Source: Chara braunii
Taxonomy: Eukaryota > Streptophyta > Charophyceae > Charales > Characeae
Reading direction: 5' to 3'
Length of the DNA stretch: 31,164 bases
NCBI GenBank assembly: GCA_003427395.1
Contig: BFEA01000166.1
Location: 1,511,201 to 1,542,364, forward strand
Part shown: piece after piece, positions 19,747 to 28,779 of the stretch
Layout of the letters: the number at the start of each line of letters is the position of its first letter
Numbering within the stretch: the stretch's first letter is position 1
Position numbers and translations under genes: made by a program
Notes under the pieces: model-generated
What the model was told of the DNA's origin: nothing
What the model saw: only the letters and a program-made list of their open reading frames with translations
Databases searched by the model: none

Positions 19747-21290
19747 AGATCGTCTTAGACCCCGTACGGTCTTGCGAAGCTTATGATCTACGGTCAGACC
19801 TTTCAAGACTCATTTAACTTTGAGAATAGGTTCGATTCTACGAGTACTTGGGGTTATAGTTTGATTAATATTTGAGATTTTGAGGGAGGCCGGAATGTGA
19901 AAGATTGATCTTAATAAATCTTCATGGTACATTCTCGTTTATATGTTAATTACATTGTTTTCTTCGGATATAAATTTGGTCAAGTACTCACCTTGTCAAA
20001 TTTGGTATGTTATGGGAAATATTAAAAACGTTTTCGTGGTATATCAACCATAAGTTGACTAAGGTTTTATTTTAGAACTTTGTAATTTCATCCGTTATTG
20101 TTAACTTATTTCGTAATGATTGAATCCTTGTGATGTTGTTAAATAATTATTACAGATTTTGACCTTGTATGAATTTTTTTGTATGAAGGGTGAATGAATA
20201 TTGTTCAAGGGAAAGTATTTTGATATTTATCGTGAATCGTGTTCTTGTTTATTTCGTTGTAATGAGTGTTTTATTGTTATCATGTCTTGATGAAATTCTG
20301 ATATGATTGTGAGACTCTGTATATTTGGTTATGAATGTGAGATTTTGTAAGTACAAATCTAAGGAGATGATGTGTACTTGGGTCATATGCATGCGTGTTA
20401 TCCGTCAGACATATGATTCAATTATTTATCTTGCCTTATGACTTGGTTTTGTGTCAATTGTCATGCATTGAGGAATCATAGTGTTGTGAGCCCGGTATGC
20501 GGTAGTGAGGTCTGCGCCGAAACTTTGTTCTTGGTCCATAGTGGGATGTTGCAATCTCTCCTTTCAAGGGGGGTGACTACACTATCGTTAAAAGGGAGGA
20601 AGGTGTTTTAGATCTTGTTATGACGTTGCCTGTGGGGTAGGCGACTGTTGTTGGCATAAAGGGAGGAGTGACCACCCGACCTTTCGCCAAAAATTGTCAT
20701 CTTGCCTTTGAAAGTAAGTCAATGTTTTGAAATATGGTAAGTAATGAAATATGCATGGAGTATTTCATAAAACAATATTCTGATGATTATGAAAGGGAAG
20801 AAAGATGAACGAAGAAAATGTCGCTCGTCACAAATGAGTGTGTAAGATATGGATTAATTCCAGATATATTGTGATTATGTGATATATTTGGTGAAATCTT
20901 ATAAAGACTTCTATATTGCCTTATAGTAAGCGACGGGGACGTCGCTTAATGGGGGCGGGGAAGGTTGTCGGGACAAAAACCCCTGTGAGGGTTTATGCCC
21001 GAGTTTTTCAAGGTCAGACGCTGCCCGACTCTTTTCGTTGAGGAACATGATGAGATTGACGTTGCCAAAGTTTATTCAGACCAACCCTATAACTGAGAGA
21101 CCTAAAGCTAGACGTCGTTGACGTATGACGTCGTTGACATGTGACGCCATTGACATTCGATCGAAACAGCAGGAGTCAGCGGTACAACTTGTCGTCCGCG
21201 GTTCCCGACAAGGCCGCAATGGTGAAAGGTCATGAAAAGACTAAAGCTAGACTTAGTCTACCTAAAATAATGTCGCGCGGCTTAGCAGCC
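19747..21290. other. AT-rich stretch, possibly LTR or 3' flank of the Gag remnant
   Basis: No coding frame is supportable. The stretch could hold the 3' LTR of the retrotransposon: GAGGGAGGCCGGAATGTGAA just after Gag resembles a polypurine tract region. I cannot find a matching 5' LTR in the window. Near 21090-21150 a GACGTCGTTGAC motif is repeated about three times at 18-base spacing. Confidence 0.45.
20927..20948. repeat. Perfect 9-bp hairpin with GGGA loop
   Basis: TAAGCGACG at 20927-20935 pairs exactly with CGTCGCTTA at 20940-20948 around GGGA. A second small hairpin, AAACCC/GGGTTT, follows within 60 bases. These could be a terminator-like or LTR structure. Confidence 0.8.
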
Positions 21291-21439
21291 GCGTGATTCA
21301 GGGCCTAAGTAGGCTAAAATAGGGGTGCGTCGGGTATAGAGCCGCGACGCATGGGGGAATAGGAAGAAGGGTTTTAATTCTAGGGCCGCGGGGGTTGACA
21401 CTGAGCCAGGGGGTTGACATGCCGATGCCAAGGTCACAC

Positions 21440-21550
21440 GGCCAACTGAGCATGCAGGGCCACAAGCAAGCGAGGCCTGCAGGGCCGCACGTAGGCTGGG
21501 CCTGCAAGGCTACGGGCAGGCAAAGCCTGCAAGGTCACGGTATGGGGAAA
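21440..21550 (+). repeat. About 33-bp repeat, three diverged copies
   Basis: GGGC(C)ACAAGC, GGCCTGCAGGGCC, GGGCCTGCAAGGC and AGCCTGCAAGGTCAC mark three loosely similar units. A 74-codon frame passes through but has no known domain. Confidence 0.55.
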
Positions 21551-21720
21551 CCTGACTGGGCAAGCTCTTCATATGGGAGAGTTGCTCCTATCACTGTCGT
21601 GATAGGAGCTAGCCAGTAGGTTACCGCACATGGCTCTTACCCGGCAGATATCGGGATCAAGCCTGACTGCAAGCATTCTACCGGGCTAGCTCCTTTTGGA
21701 GCAGCCAGTTGGGCCGGCAC

Positions 21721-21769
21721 GGCTGATTTCGGTCGCGCGATCGACGAGATCGCCCGACTGAAATCAGCC
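21721..21769. repeat. 15-bp hairpin with an inner hairpin
   Basis: GGCTGATTTCGGTCG (21721-21735) pairs with CGACTGAAATCAGCC (21755-21769) with a single G-T wobble at RNA level. Inside, GCGATC pairs with GATCGC. It is a strong double hairpin of unknown role. Confidence 0.85.
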
Positions 21770-22189
21770 GCGCGCGGATGGGTAGCATGACCCCTGCCTA
21801 AGGATGACACACATAAATCGAGAAATGGTCCAATTTTTTTTGGTTTTGTTTTTTCTGTGATCCCAGTCAGGATAGAGCTTGGATCCGTACCCCCATAGTT
21901 CGTGGGTGTACCACGACGTGACCGTTGGCATAAGCCAACGGCAGGGCAAAAAAAAAAAAAAAAAAAAAACCCTAGCTAACTAAAAACGAAACCGCCAGAT
22001 CGGGGATACTGAAGTGGCAGGGCACATGCCCTGAAACGACAGTGTGCTGCCGGTTTCACGGGGCTCTACCCAAGGTAAGTTTTTTTTTTTTTAATTATTA
22101 TTATTATTATTATTTTTTTATTAAAAATTATTTACATTCTTTCTTAGATTTTATCTTAGATTTTCCTTTTTGCCTTATGACTCCCTCTT

Positions 22190-22299
22190 TTCTGAAGAGC
22201 AGCGCCCGTTTGTCATAGGGAAACGGGTCGCAGTCTTTGGAAAAGAGCGCCCGAATTTGGCACTTCTATTGCACTAGATGCGGGCGTGTTAGGGCTAGA

Positions 22300-22375
<76 letters not shown>

Positions 22376-22742
22376 GGGGAAGGAGAACCTTACCTGGCAG
22401 CGACCGAAGCGCAACGGTCAATAGGTAGGTCCCCCGCCCTCCGACTGGCCTGAAGGGACAACCCATCTATGGGCGAAACTGAATGAATGTGCCTCGTTGG
22501 GCGGCTACGTGCGGAGCGTTGTTACGAAGGATTCTTTGCACATGCCTCAGGGGGGTTCGTTTTTTTGTAGTTTTTTTGTTTTTGTTTCTTCTTGTTAATT
22601 TTAATTTTTTATATTTTTGTTTTTCTTGGTTCCCTTTCTAAATGACGTGGTCAAGAACAGTTGCGCCTGTTCGTGATTGGAAACGGGCAGTAGCTGTCAA
22701 ACGACGGCCCGAACCTGGCACTGATAGTGCCCAGGTACGGGC
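22190..22742 (+). repeat. Diverged duplicate of a hairpin-bearing segment
   Basis: About 22195-22285 and 22655-22742 share an ordered set of strings: GCGCC(C/T)GTT, (G/T)GGAAACGGG, a CAGT(C/A) string and GCCCGAA(T/C)(T/C)TGGCACT. In the second copy GCCCGAACCTGGCAC (22707-22721) pairs with GTGCCCAGGTACGGGC (22727-22742) around GATA. In the first copy the equivalent hairpin keeps only the GCGCCCG/CGGGCG-type base. Confidence 0.65.
22303..22379 (+). repeat. (GA)n microsatellite followed by G15
   Basis: About 30 GA units followed by 15 consecutive G. It gives Glu-Arg repeats on one strand and Ser-Leu repeats on the other; these are not genes. The purine tract could form unusual DNA structure. 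Confidence 0.95.
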
Positions 22743-22744
22743 AC

Positions 22745-23105
22745 ATTTTGAAGGAGTAGAGTTAGGAAAAAAGAAAAGAAGGAAAAAAGGGGAGGAGAAG
22801 AGATGGAAAAGAAAGAAGAGCATCGCGAATCTAATCGCGACGCAGGGCCAGATGCAAGGGTAGAAGCATCTGACCTCTGAGTTAACAGGAGACTGTTGAA
22901 CTTCAACAGTCTGCTCTACTTGGCTCTATACAGCCATTTAGGGTTGCACCTGACTGGGGGTAGCGGCCAAATGCATTACCAAGGCCTGAAACTTGGTTCC
23001 TCTAGGGGAACATCAGGTTTTTTCAGCCCCTGATCTCTTCTGAGATCAAGGGACAGGCCTCACTCCGAGTTTTGGCTGGGGGCAAGCAGCTGCCCTCAGC
23101 CTCCA
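22745..23105. other. Spacer with no recognised gene
   Basis: Purine-rich at 22765-22820, then mixed. A perfect GTTGAA(CTT)CAAC-type inverted repeat lies near 22896-22911. Nothing else is identified. Confidence 0.5.
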
Positions 23106-23111
23106 GCCAGC

Positions 23112-23119
23112 TATAAAAC
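23112..23119 (+). promoter_or_regulatory. Possible TATA box
   Basis: CTATAAAA lies about 230 bases upstream of the ATG at 23343 and of the repeat array. It is flanked by CCAGC(C/A)AGC repeats. The match is good but such strings are common, and there is no independent support for transcription. Confidence 0.3.
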
Positions 23120-23349
23120 AACCAGCAGCCAGCCAGGTAACATTCATTTGTGGCTGGTGTTGCTGGCATTTCGCTTGGGTGAATGCTGGCTGCTGGAGGA
23201 GGAGCTGTTGGTGGAGTGAGAGAGAGTTGAGTGGAGGTCTGCAAGTAAGGGAGGAGGATTGCTAGAGGTGGTCATAGTTGTGAAACACAGTCATAGCTGC
23301 CATCTCAGCGAGGTGAGGAGAGGAGAGGCTACCATAGCCACCATGCTGC

Positions 23350-23770
23350 GGGGTGCCAGCAGAAGGTGCTGCTGCTCGTGGCAGATTTTTCGGCAAGCGG
23401 TGCATGGGAAATTATGCCCGTTTTGCACGACGGCGGCAAGTTTTCGGCAAGTGGTGCAGAGGAAACTCTGCCCGTTTTGCACGGCGGCGGCAAGTCTTCA
23501 ACAAGCGGTGCAGGGGAGACTCTGCCTGTTTGGCACGGCAACGGCGACGCTTTTGACGGTGATGCGGAAGCGCTGCCGTTTTTTTTGCGACGGCGGCAAT
23601 GCGTTCTAGGTAGTGACGTGGAAGCGATGCCAAAATTTTGCGGCGACGACGCGGGTTTGACGACGGTGGTGCGGAAGCGCTGCCGAATTTTTATGGCAAC
23701 GACAATGGGTTTAGTGTTACTGGTGAGGAAGTGCTTCCGATTTTTCACCGCCGAGGCGACAATATTCTTG
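23350..23770 (+). repeat. 54-bp minisatellite with small GNRA-type hairpins
   Basis: Three clear 54-base units start near 23402, 23456 and 23510, followed by more diverged units to about 23770. Units contain CCCGTTTTGCACG(A)CGGCGGCAAG. Each clear unit has a 6-bp stem closed by a GNRA-type loop: GCATGG-GAAA-TTATGC, GCAGAG-GAAA-CTCTGC and GCAGGG-GAGA-CTCTGC. Later units read GCGGAAGCGCTGCC and GGAAGTGCTTCC. Since 54 is a multiple of 3, the plus frame at 23366-23776 also repeats an 18-residue unit (SASGAEETLPVLHGGGK type), so a repetitive protein is an alternative. The stem changes that keep pairing favour RNA or DNA structure, but neither reading is proven. Confidence 0.7.
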
Positions 23771-24535
23771 CACTGACTATATAGAGCAGTGACTGGGTAT
23801 TAGCACGGGGAAGGTACCGCAAAGTGGTGGTGCGCTTGGAAGTGGTGTGAGTGCGACGCCGTAGTGATACAGTGAAATTGGGGTGAGTGACGGCAGCGTG
23901 AAGGTCTACTAGATTACTGGGAGGTGGTTGTGTGTTGAGTGGGTGTCGCGGCAAGCAAGCGCTCTTGGGAGTAGTGTGGATCGCTTTGCGGGCGACTTGT
24001 TATGACGATTGTCTTTCCTGAAGTGTGATTTTACACGGTCTTCTTGAGTGGGCCGTCTCCTCAACTTCACTCAAGGTCAGTCAGTTTGACTCAGACCCCT
24101 TCACACCTGTGTGAACCCTCACTTTGCTTGACCCTGTTCCTTGAATGTTCACTGAAAAGGTAGAGAAAAGGTGTGTTTGCGCACGTGAATAAAAGTCTGA
24201 CATGAGTTTGGGATTGCATTGTCTTCTTTTGAAATTGTTGTTTGATCTCATGTTCAGGTAGGTAGAAGGATGCCTGAAACAAAAGAACCTGACCATGTCA
24301 ATGACAATGAGAGAATGATGTTTGTTTCCTGTTGCTCACTTTTATGTATGCTGAAGGAATGCGAAGTCAGTAGTCGACATGAAACGAAACGATCACACAA
24401 AAAAGAAGAAATGAGTTGGACATAGATTTTTCTTGAAGACACCCGTTCTTTCCCGAATGACCCTCTCCGCCTATGCCCATCTATCTGAATGGTTTTCTCT
24501 TATGTGATCCCTTTTCTTCGTCTAAGTTACCCTTG

Positions 24536-24569
24536 ACGTCAGGCGACAAGGGACCATATTGCCTGACGT
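24536..24569. repeat. Perfect 9-bp inverted repeat
   Basis: ACGTCAGGC at 24536-24544 pairs with GCCTGACGT at 24561-24569 across 16 bases. The ends are TGACGT/ACGTCA, which also resemble a bZIP binding core. Confidence 0.8.
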
Positions 24570-25220
24570 GATAGACGTGTTTCCCTTTCCTAGGAGGCAT
24601 CTGAGGCGGGGGTTCGTTGCCTTAGGGGCCGGCCCGACTATCGACTCGGAGTGGACCGGTTATAAGGGCGATACTATGTTGTTGTGGTGGAGCCAGCCCG
24701 ACTTCTGAGATCCGAGGTTCGCTCGGATGAGAACAAAGGGTATCCCGGAACACCTCATAGGGAAATGACATACGCCCATTCACGAAAGAGCCTTAAGATT
24801 CTTGACGCCTCGCGTTAAGGGGCGCTGCGATAACATAACCCTTAGTGGTTGTCTTAGGAGCCACTTGTGCATGGAGAACTGAGCCACAAGAAGCTCAATT
24901 CATGGTTACTAGTTGGAACAGAGCGCGGCTAGGCACTCTTGTCGTGGTTGGCCTTGCCACAAGAAGCGAGGACCAATAGGGTCGATTTGGCGAGCAAGGC
25001 TTGGATAGCTAGAGCTGGGAACGACCCTTCCCAACAAGGTCAATGAGGGCCAGAAGGACAAGGCAACCAATAAAATTTGAAAGCGGATCCTCGTCCTTAA
25101 TGGACCATCCAGTGTTCGGTTGTTCAAGTCGAGTGTTGACTTGTATAGTGGCAGCCGGATCACTTGCAAATGACATTCACACCAAAGTTAGAAAGGTAGT
25201 GACGTCATCATTAAAGCAGT

Positions 25221-25252
25221 GGCATCCAACTCTACTTGAGAGTTGGGATGCC
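25221..25252. repeat. Hairpin with 14-bp stem and one bulge
   Basis: GGCATCCAACTC and GAGAGTTGGGATGCC pair around a short loop, leaving one bulged base. The size resembles a small structured RNA or a terminator; no adjacent gene suggests which. Confidence 0.75.
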
Positions 25253-25599
25253 CATATTCCTTGCTAGAGGTCAGTGTGGTATGAAAGAACTTGGCAACGC
25301 ATCTCATCAAATCGAAAAATTCGTGACAGTCCAGTCGTCTGGCAGGCAGAGTGGAGATACTTTAGTGAGACGCCATTTGAGCGTCGCCTGGTGTATTGGT
25401 CATGTTTTGATCTTTTATTGATAACTGTTGTTTGAAGTCAAGTCGACTTTGTCGATAACTTTTGAAGAAGGAAGTAGGATTGATTGAGATTTTCTCATGC
25501 TTGGAATATCATGTCCTACTCGACCGGCGTACGTTCTGATTCCTGGGAGATCAGCGCCCCAGGGACGGACGACGTTCGGGTCCACTTTGACGTTTAACC

Positions 25600-25860
25600 A
25601 TGCTTTCCTATGCTACAGCGAACAAGCAAACGCCCTCGACCGGCCTACCTCTACAATTGCATTATAAAAGCCTTCGCATGTGGGTCCGTAGCTCGGTGGG
25701 GATACGCCGGGCCCCCTAAGGGTGGTGACAACCCCTTAGGGAAGGTAAGTTGTGCCCCGCAAGAACCTATCCTGTCGTAGGGGACCGCGGGATGTACAGC
25801 TGGCGCACTCGGCCGGAGCGGCGAAGGGTCGACGTGGGTTACCATGTCGTCCCCGAGTTG
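25600..25860 (+). repeat. Dispersed module, copy 3, merging into the palindrome arm
   Basis: Matches the 3' half of the module at 3920-4216: TATGCTACAGCGAAC, AACGCCCTCG, ACCTCTACAATTGCAT, GTAGCTCGG(T/C)GGG, CCTGTCGTAGGGG and CTGGCGCACTCGGCCG(G/A)AGCGGC in order. The outer end of the foldback palindrome (25636) lies inside this match, so the palindrome was built from this module. Confidence 0.75.
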
Positions 25861-27336
25861 TCTCTGAAAGGTTGAAAGTCTAAGTTTCTCCTGCGTGACG
25901 CGGCCGGGAGGGCCCTCGCTCGTGCGGGGGCCGATGCGCTCGACAACGTTTGTTCACCTGAACAGACATGACCCCTACTGCTGTGGCCAATCGGGCTTGC
26001 CTGTCGGGACTGAGACTCAAGACTTGACCCCTGGAACTGAGACTAAGTCTTGAGTCAGTCCCAAAAGCCAGACCCGAAAGGCCACAAAGGTCAGGTCTTG
26101 GACTTCTAGTCTGACTCAAGACTTGACCTCTGAGGTCAAGTCTTGAGTCTCAGTCCCAAAAGGCAGGCCCGAAAGACCACTGTAGCAGGGGTCATGTCTG
26201 TTCAACAAAGTCGAAGGTCGCAGGCCCAGTTGGTCTTAGTCCCAGAGGTAACGTCGCAGGCGAGTTAGACCAGAAGTCCAAAAGGCAGACCCGAAAGGCC
26301 ACAGCAGCAGGGGTCACGTCTGTTCACCTGCTGCTGTGGCCTTTCGGGTCTGCCTTTTGGACTTCTGGTCTGACTCGCCTGCAACGTTTATAAATTTATA
26401 ATTTGCAAATTGCATAAAATAGAAATAGATAAAGAGGAGGAGGCTAACGCGACCTTTTTTTTTTTGTTTCTTCTGCGGAGGATAGATAAAGAAATAGATA
26501 ATTATAATTATATCTATTACATATTTATATTGATTTGATTTATCTATTTCTATTTTTTGCAATTTGCAAATTATAAATTTATAAACGTCGCAGGTGAGTC
26601 AGACCTGAAGTCCAAAAGGCAGACCCGAAAGGCCACAACAGCAGGTGAACAGACGTGATCCCTGCTGCTGTGGCCTTTCAGGTCTGCCTTTTGAACTTCT
26701 GGTCTAACTTGCCTGCGACGTTACCTCTGGGACTGAGACCAACTGGGCCTGCGACCTTCGACTTTGTTCAACAGACATGACCCCTGCTACAGTGGCCTTT
26801 CGAGCCTGCCTTTTGGGACTGAGACTCAAGACTTGACCTCAGAGATAAAGTCTTGAGTCAGACCAGAAGTCCAATACCTGACCTTTGTGGCCTTTTGGGT
26901 CTGGCTTTTGGGACTGACTCAAGACTTAGTCTCAGTCCCAAAGGTCAAGTCTTGAGTCTCAGTCCCGACAGGCAGGCCCGATTGGCCACAACAGTAAGGG
27001 TCATGTCTGTTCAAGTGAACAAACGTTGTCGAGCGCATCGGCCCCCGCGAGAGCGAGGGCCCTCCCGGCCTCGTCACGCAGGAGAAACTTAGACTTTCAA
27101 CCTCTTAGAAACAACTCGGGGATGACACGGTAACCCGCGTCGACCCTTCGCCGCTCCGACCGAGTGCGCCAGCTGTACATCCCGCGGTCCCCTACGACAG
27201 GATAGGTTCTCACGGGGCACAACTTATCTTCCCTAAGGGGTTGTCATCACCCTTAGGGGGCCCGACGTATCTCCACCGAGCTACCGACCCATATGCGAAG
27301 GCTTTTATAATGCAATTGTAGAGGTAGGCCGGTCGA
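25636..27336. mobile_element. 1.7-kb foldback palindrome
   Basis: Arms of about 798 bases (25636-26433 and 26539-27336) are reverse complements of each other around a 105-base spacer, centred at 26486. Outer ends read TCGACCGGCCTACCTCTACA and its complement. From outside inward each arm has the dispersed module, the TGTCGAGCGCATCGG/CTCGACA boundary, then several copies of a module built from GACTCAAGACTTGACCTC, GACCAGAAGTCCAAAAGGC and GGCCACAGCAGCAGGGGTCA, themselves in alternating orientation, and an AT-rich inner end. The spacer has AACGCGACC followed by T11 and GTTTCTTCTG, a shortened version of the neighbouring element at 27.6 kb. Nearly identical 79-codon frames appear in each arm only because the arms match. 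Long arms made of subrepeats are typical of Foldback elements. Confidence 0.9.
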
Positions 27337-27686
27337 CCACCTTCTCCTGCTGCTGTGGCCTTTTGGGTCTGCCTTTTGGACTTCTGATCTGACTTGCCTG
27401 CGACGTTTACAAATTTATAATTTGCAAATTGCAAAAAATAGAAATAGGTAAATCAAATCAATATAAATATGTAATAGATATAATTAGAATGATCTATTTC
27501 TATGTAATAAATATAGAAATCCAAGAATTATATCTATTTATAAAAAATAGAAATAGATAGGAGGAGGAGGATAAAGAGGGGGAGGAGGAGGTGGAGGAGG
27601 AGGAGGAGGCGGCGAGGGTTGACGAGGTGGCGGAGGAGGATGGGGAGGAGGAGCGCGACCTTTTTTTTTTTGTTTCTTCTGGTCAC

Positions 27687-27973
27687 CTTCCTCCCTCTCC
27701 TCGTCCTCTTCTTCCTCCACCTCCGTGTCGTCGACCACCTCCTCGTCCTCCTCCCCCTCCTCCTCCTCCTCTTTATCCTCTTCCTCCTCTGACGAACGCA
27801 CGGCTGCCACGTCAGCACGTGCGGCTTACAAAAGTCCCGCGTGCTGACGTTGCAGCCGTGCCTTCGTCAGAGGAGGAAGAGGATAAAGAGGACGAGGAGG
27901 AGGGGGAGGAGGACGAGGAGGTGGTCGACGACACGGAGGTGGAGGAAGAAGAGGACGAGGAGAGGGAGGAAGG
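27687..27973. repeat. 133-bp-arm palindrome in the purine tract
   Basis: 27687-27819 and 27840-27973 are nearly exact reverse complements around a 20-base spacer (GTGCGGCTTACAAAAGTCCC region). The arm tips read GACGT(C)AGCACG/CGTGCTGACGT. The inversion is why the purine-rich strand switches to pyrimidine and back. Confidence 0.9.
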
Positions 27974-28204
27974 CGGGGAGGAGGAAGAAGACCACAAGGA
28001 GGTGGTGAGGGTCGATGAGGTGGCGGAGGAGGATTGGGAGGACGAGGAGGAGGAGGAGAAAGAGGAAGAAGACGAACAAGCCGAAGAAGTTCGAAGGAGG
28101 AGGAGGACGAGGAAGAGGAGGAGGAGGAGGTAGACGTGGAGGAGGAGGAAGACGAGGAGGAAGAAGCAGATGACGAGGAGGAGGAGGAGGTGGGGGAGGA
28201 GGTT

Positions 28205-28345
28205 GACGAGGTGGAGGAGGAGGAAGAAGATGAGGAGGAGGAAAAGGTGGAGGAGGTCGACGAGGTGGAGGAGGAAGAAGACGAGGAGGAGAAGGTGGAG
28301 GAGGTCGACGAGGTGGAGGAGGAGGGAGAAGATGAGGAGGATGAG
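28205..28345 (+). repeat. 48-54 bp repeat with GTCGACGAGGTGGAGGAGG
   Basis: The string GT(T/C)GACGAGGTGGAGGAGGA occurs three times at about 28202, 28256 and 28304, spaced 54 and 48 bases. Related GAGGTGGCGGAGGAGGAT strings at 27620 and 28017 show that the tract grew by unequal duplication. All spacings are multiples of 3, which keeps the acidic frame open. Confidence 0.8.
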
Positions 28346-28719
28346 GTGGAGGCCCTGGAGGGGGAGTAGAACGGGGAGGATATGGCGGGTTACGAGTCAG
28401 AGGACGAGGATGAAGAAGAAGAGGAGGAGGAGGAGGAGGAGGAGAAGAAGGAGGGGGAGGAGGAGGACGCGACGTGGTTTCTCACCTGGGAGGCGATGGA
28501 GACAACGACGACGGCGACGGCTCCCCGGGCGGGTGACTGGCGGGGTATGCGCGTTCGAATTCGAACGAGCGGGCCCAGGTTGGCCCCTCCCGCCACGCAG
28601 ATGCTCCCAGCGCCCGCCCAACCCCGCCAACCAAACCCCCAAACCCCACAACGCCCCCTGGCTGCCCTACCGGGCCCGGTACCCCCCGACGACGGATGCG
28701 TTCGCCGGCCTCTGAAAGC

Positions 28720-28779
28720 TGTTGTGCGAACGTGTTCGCGCCACGATCGGGCGAACGACCGAACGTGTTCGCCGTGCTA
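28720..28779 (-). mobile_element. MITE end fragment
   Basis: GCGAACGTGTTCGCG, GGGCGAACGACCGAACGTG and the terminal GTTCGCCGTGCTA match the ends of the two MITE-like elements at 9.6 and 11.8 kb. The other end and the AT-rich middle are not seen, so it is a fragment. Confidence 0.55.

Larger units (their letters stand above)
23771..25495. other. Long stretch without a recognised gene
   Basis: No frame longer than about 86 codons and no domain. Three hairpins stand out: CACTG/CAGTG around a TATA-rich loop near 23770-23790, ACGTCAGGC/GCCTGACGT at 24536-24569 (9 bp, perfect), and a 14-bp stem at 25221-25252. A short GGACCAT... region near 25000 is not coding as far as I can see. Confidence 0.5.
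27345..28500 (+). mobile_element. Foldback-related element with polypurine core
   Basis: The left 200 bases (27345-27560) repeat the inner end of the left palindrome arm: CTGCTGTGGCC, GTCTGCCTTTTGGACTTCTG, ACAAATTTATAATTTGCAAA and AGAAATAGATA. A GAGGAN purine tract follows to 27655, then GCGACC, T11, GTTTCTTCTG and a pyrimidine block. From 27840 the plus strand is almost pure purine to about 28480. Acidic frames of 111-180 codons (Glu/Asp-rich) are produced by the repeat; low-complexity and overlapping on both strands, they are not convincing genes. In the 1.7-kb palindrome this core is almost completely deleted, so this copy may be closer to the parental form. Confidence 0.7.

Noticed and set aside
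22237-22466. ORFs with (ER)n and (SL)n
   Set aside because: Direct translation of the GA microsatellite on both strands.
23112-23343. Promoter plus leader for a repeat-coded protein at 23343-23776
   Set aside because: The TATA match is isolated, and the repeat frame has no independent coding evidence; kept only as a low-confidence site.
25683-25702. tRNA-like box A (TAGCTCGGTGGG) in the dispersed module, suggesting a SINE
   Set aside because: One mismatch to the box A consensus and no box B (GGTTCGANNCC) at a proper distance in any of the copies.
25880-27092. Two nearly identical 79-residue ORFs as a gene pair
   Set aside because: They are the same frame in the two arms of the palindrome and have no recognisable domain.
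27591-28369. Glu/Asp-rich ORFs of 111-180 codons as acidic nuclear proteins
   Set aside because: They arise from a GAGGAN tandem repeat, overlap equally long frames on the opposite strand and lack any folded domain.
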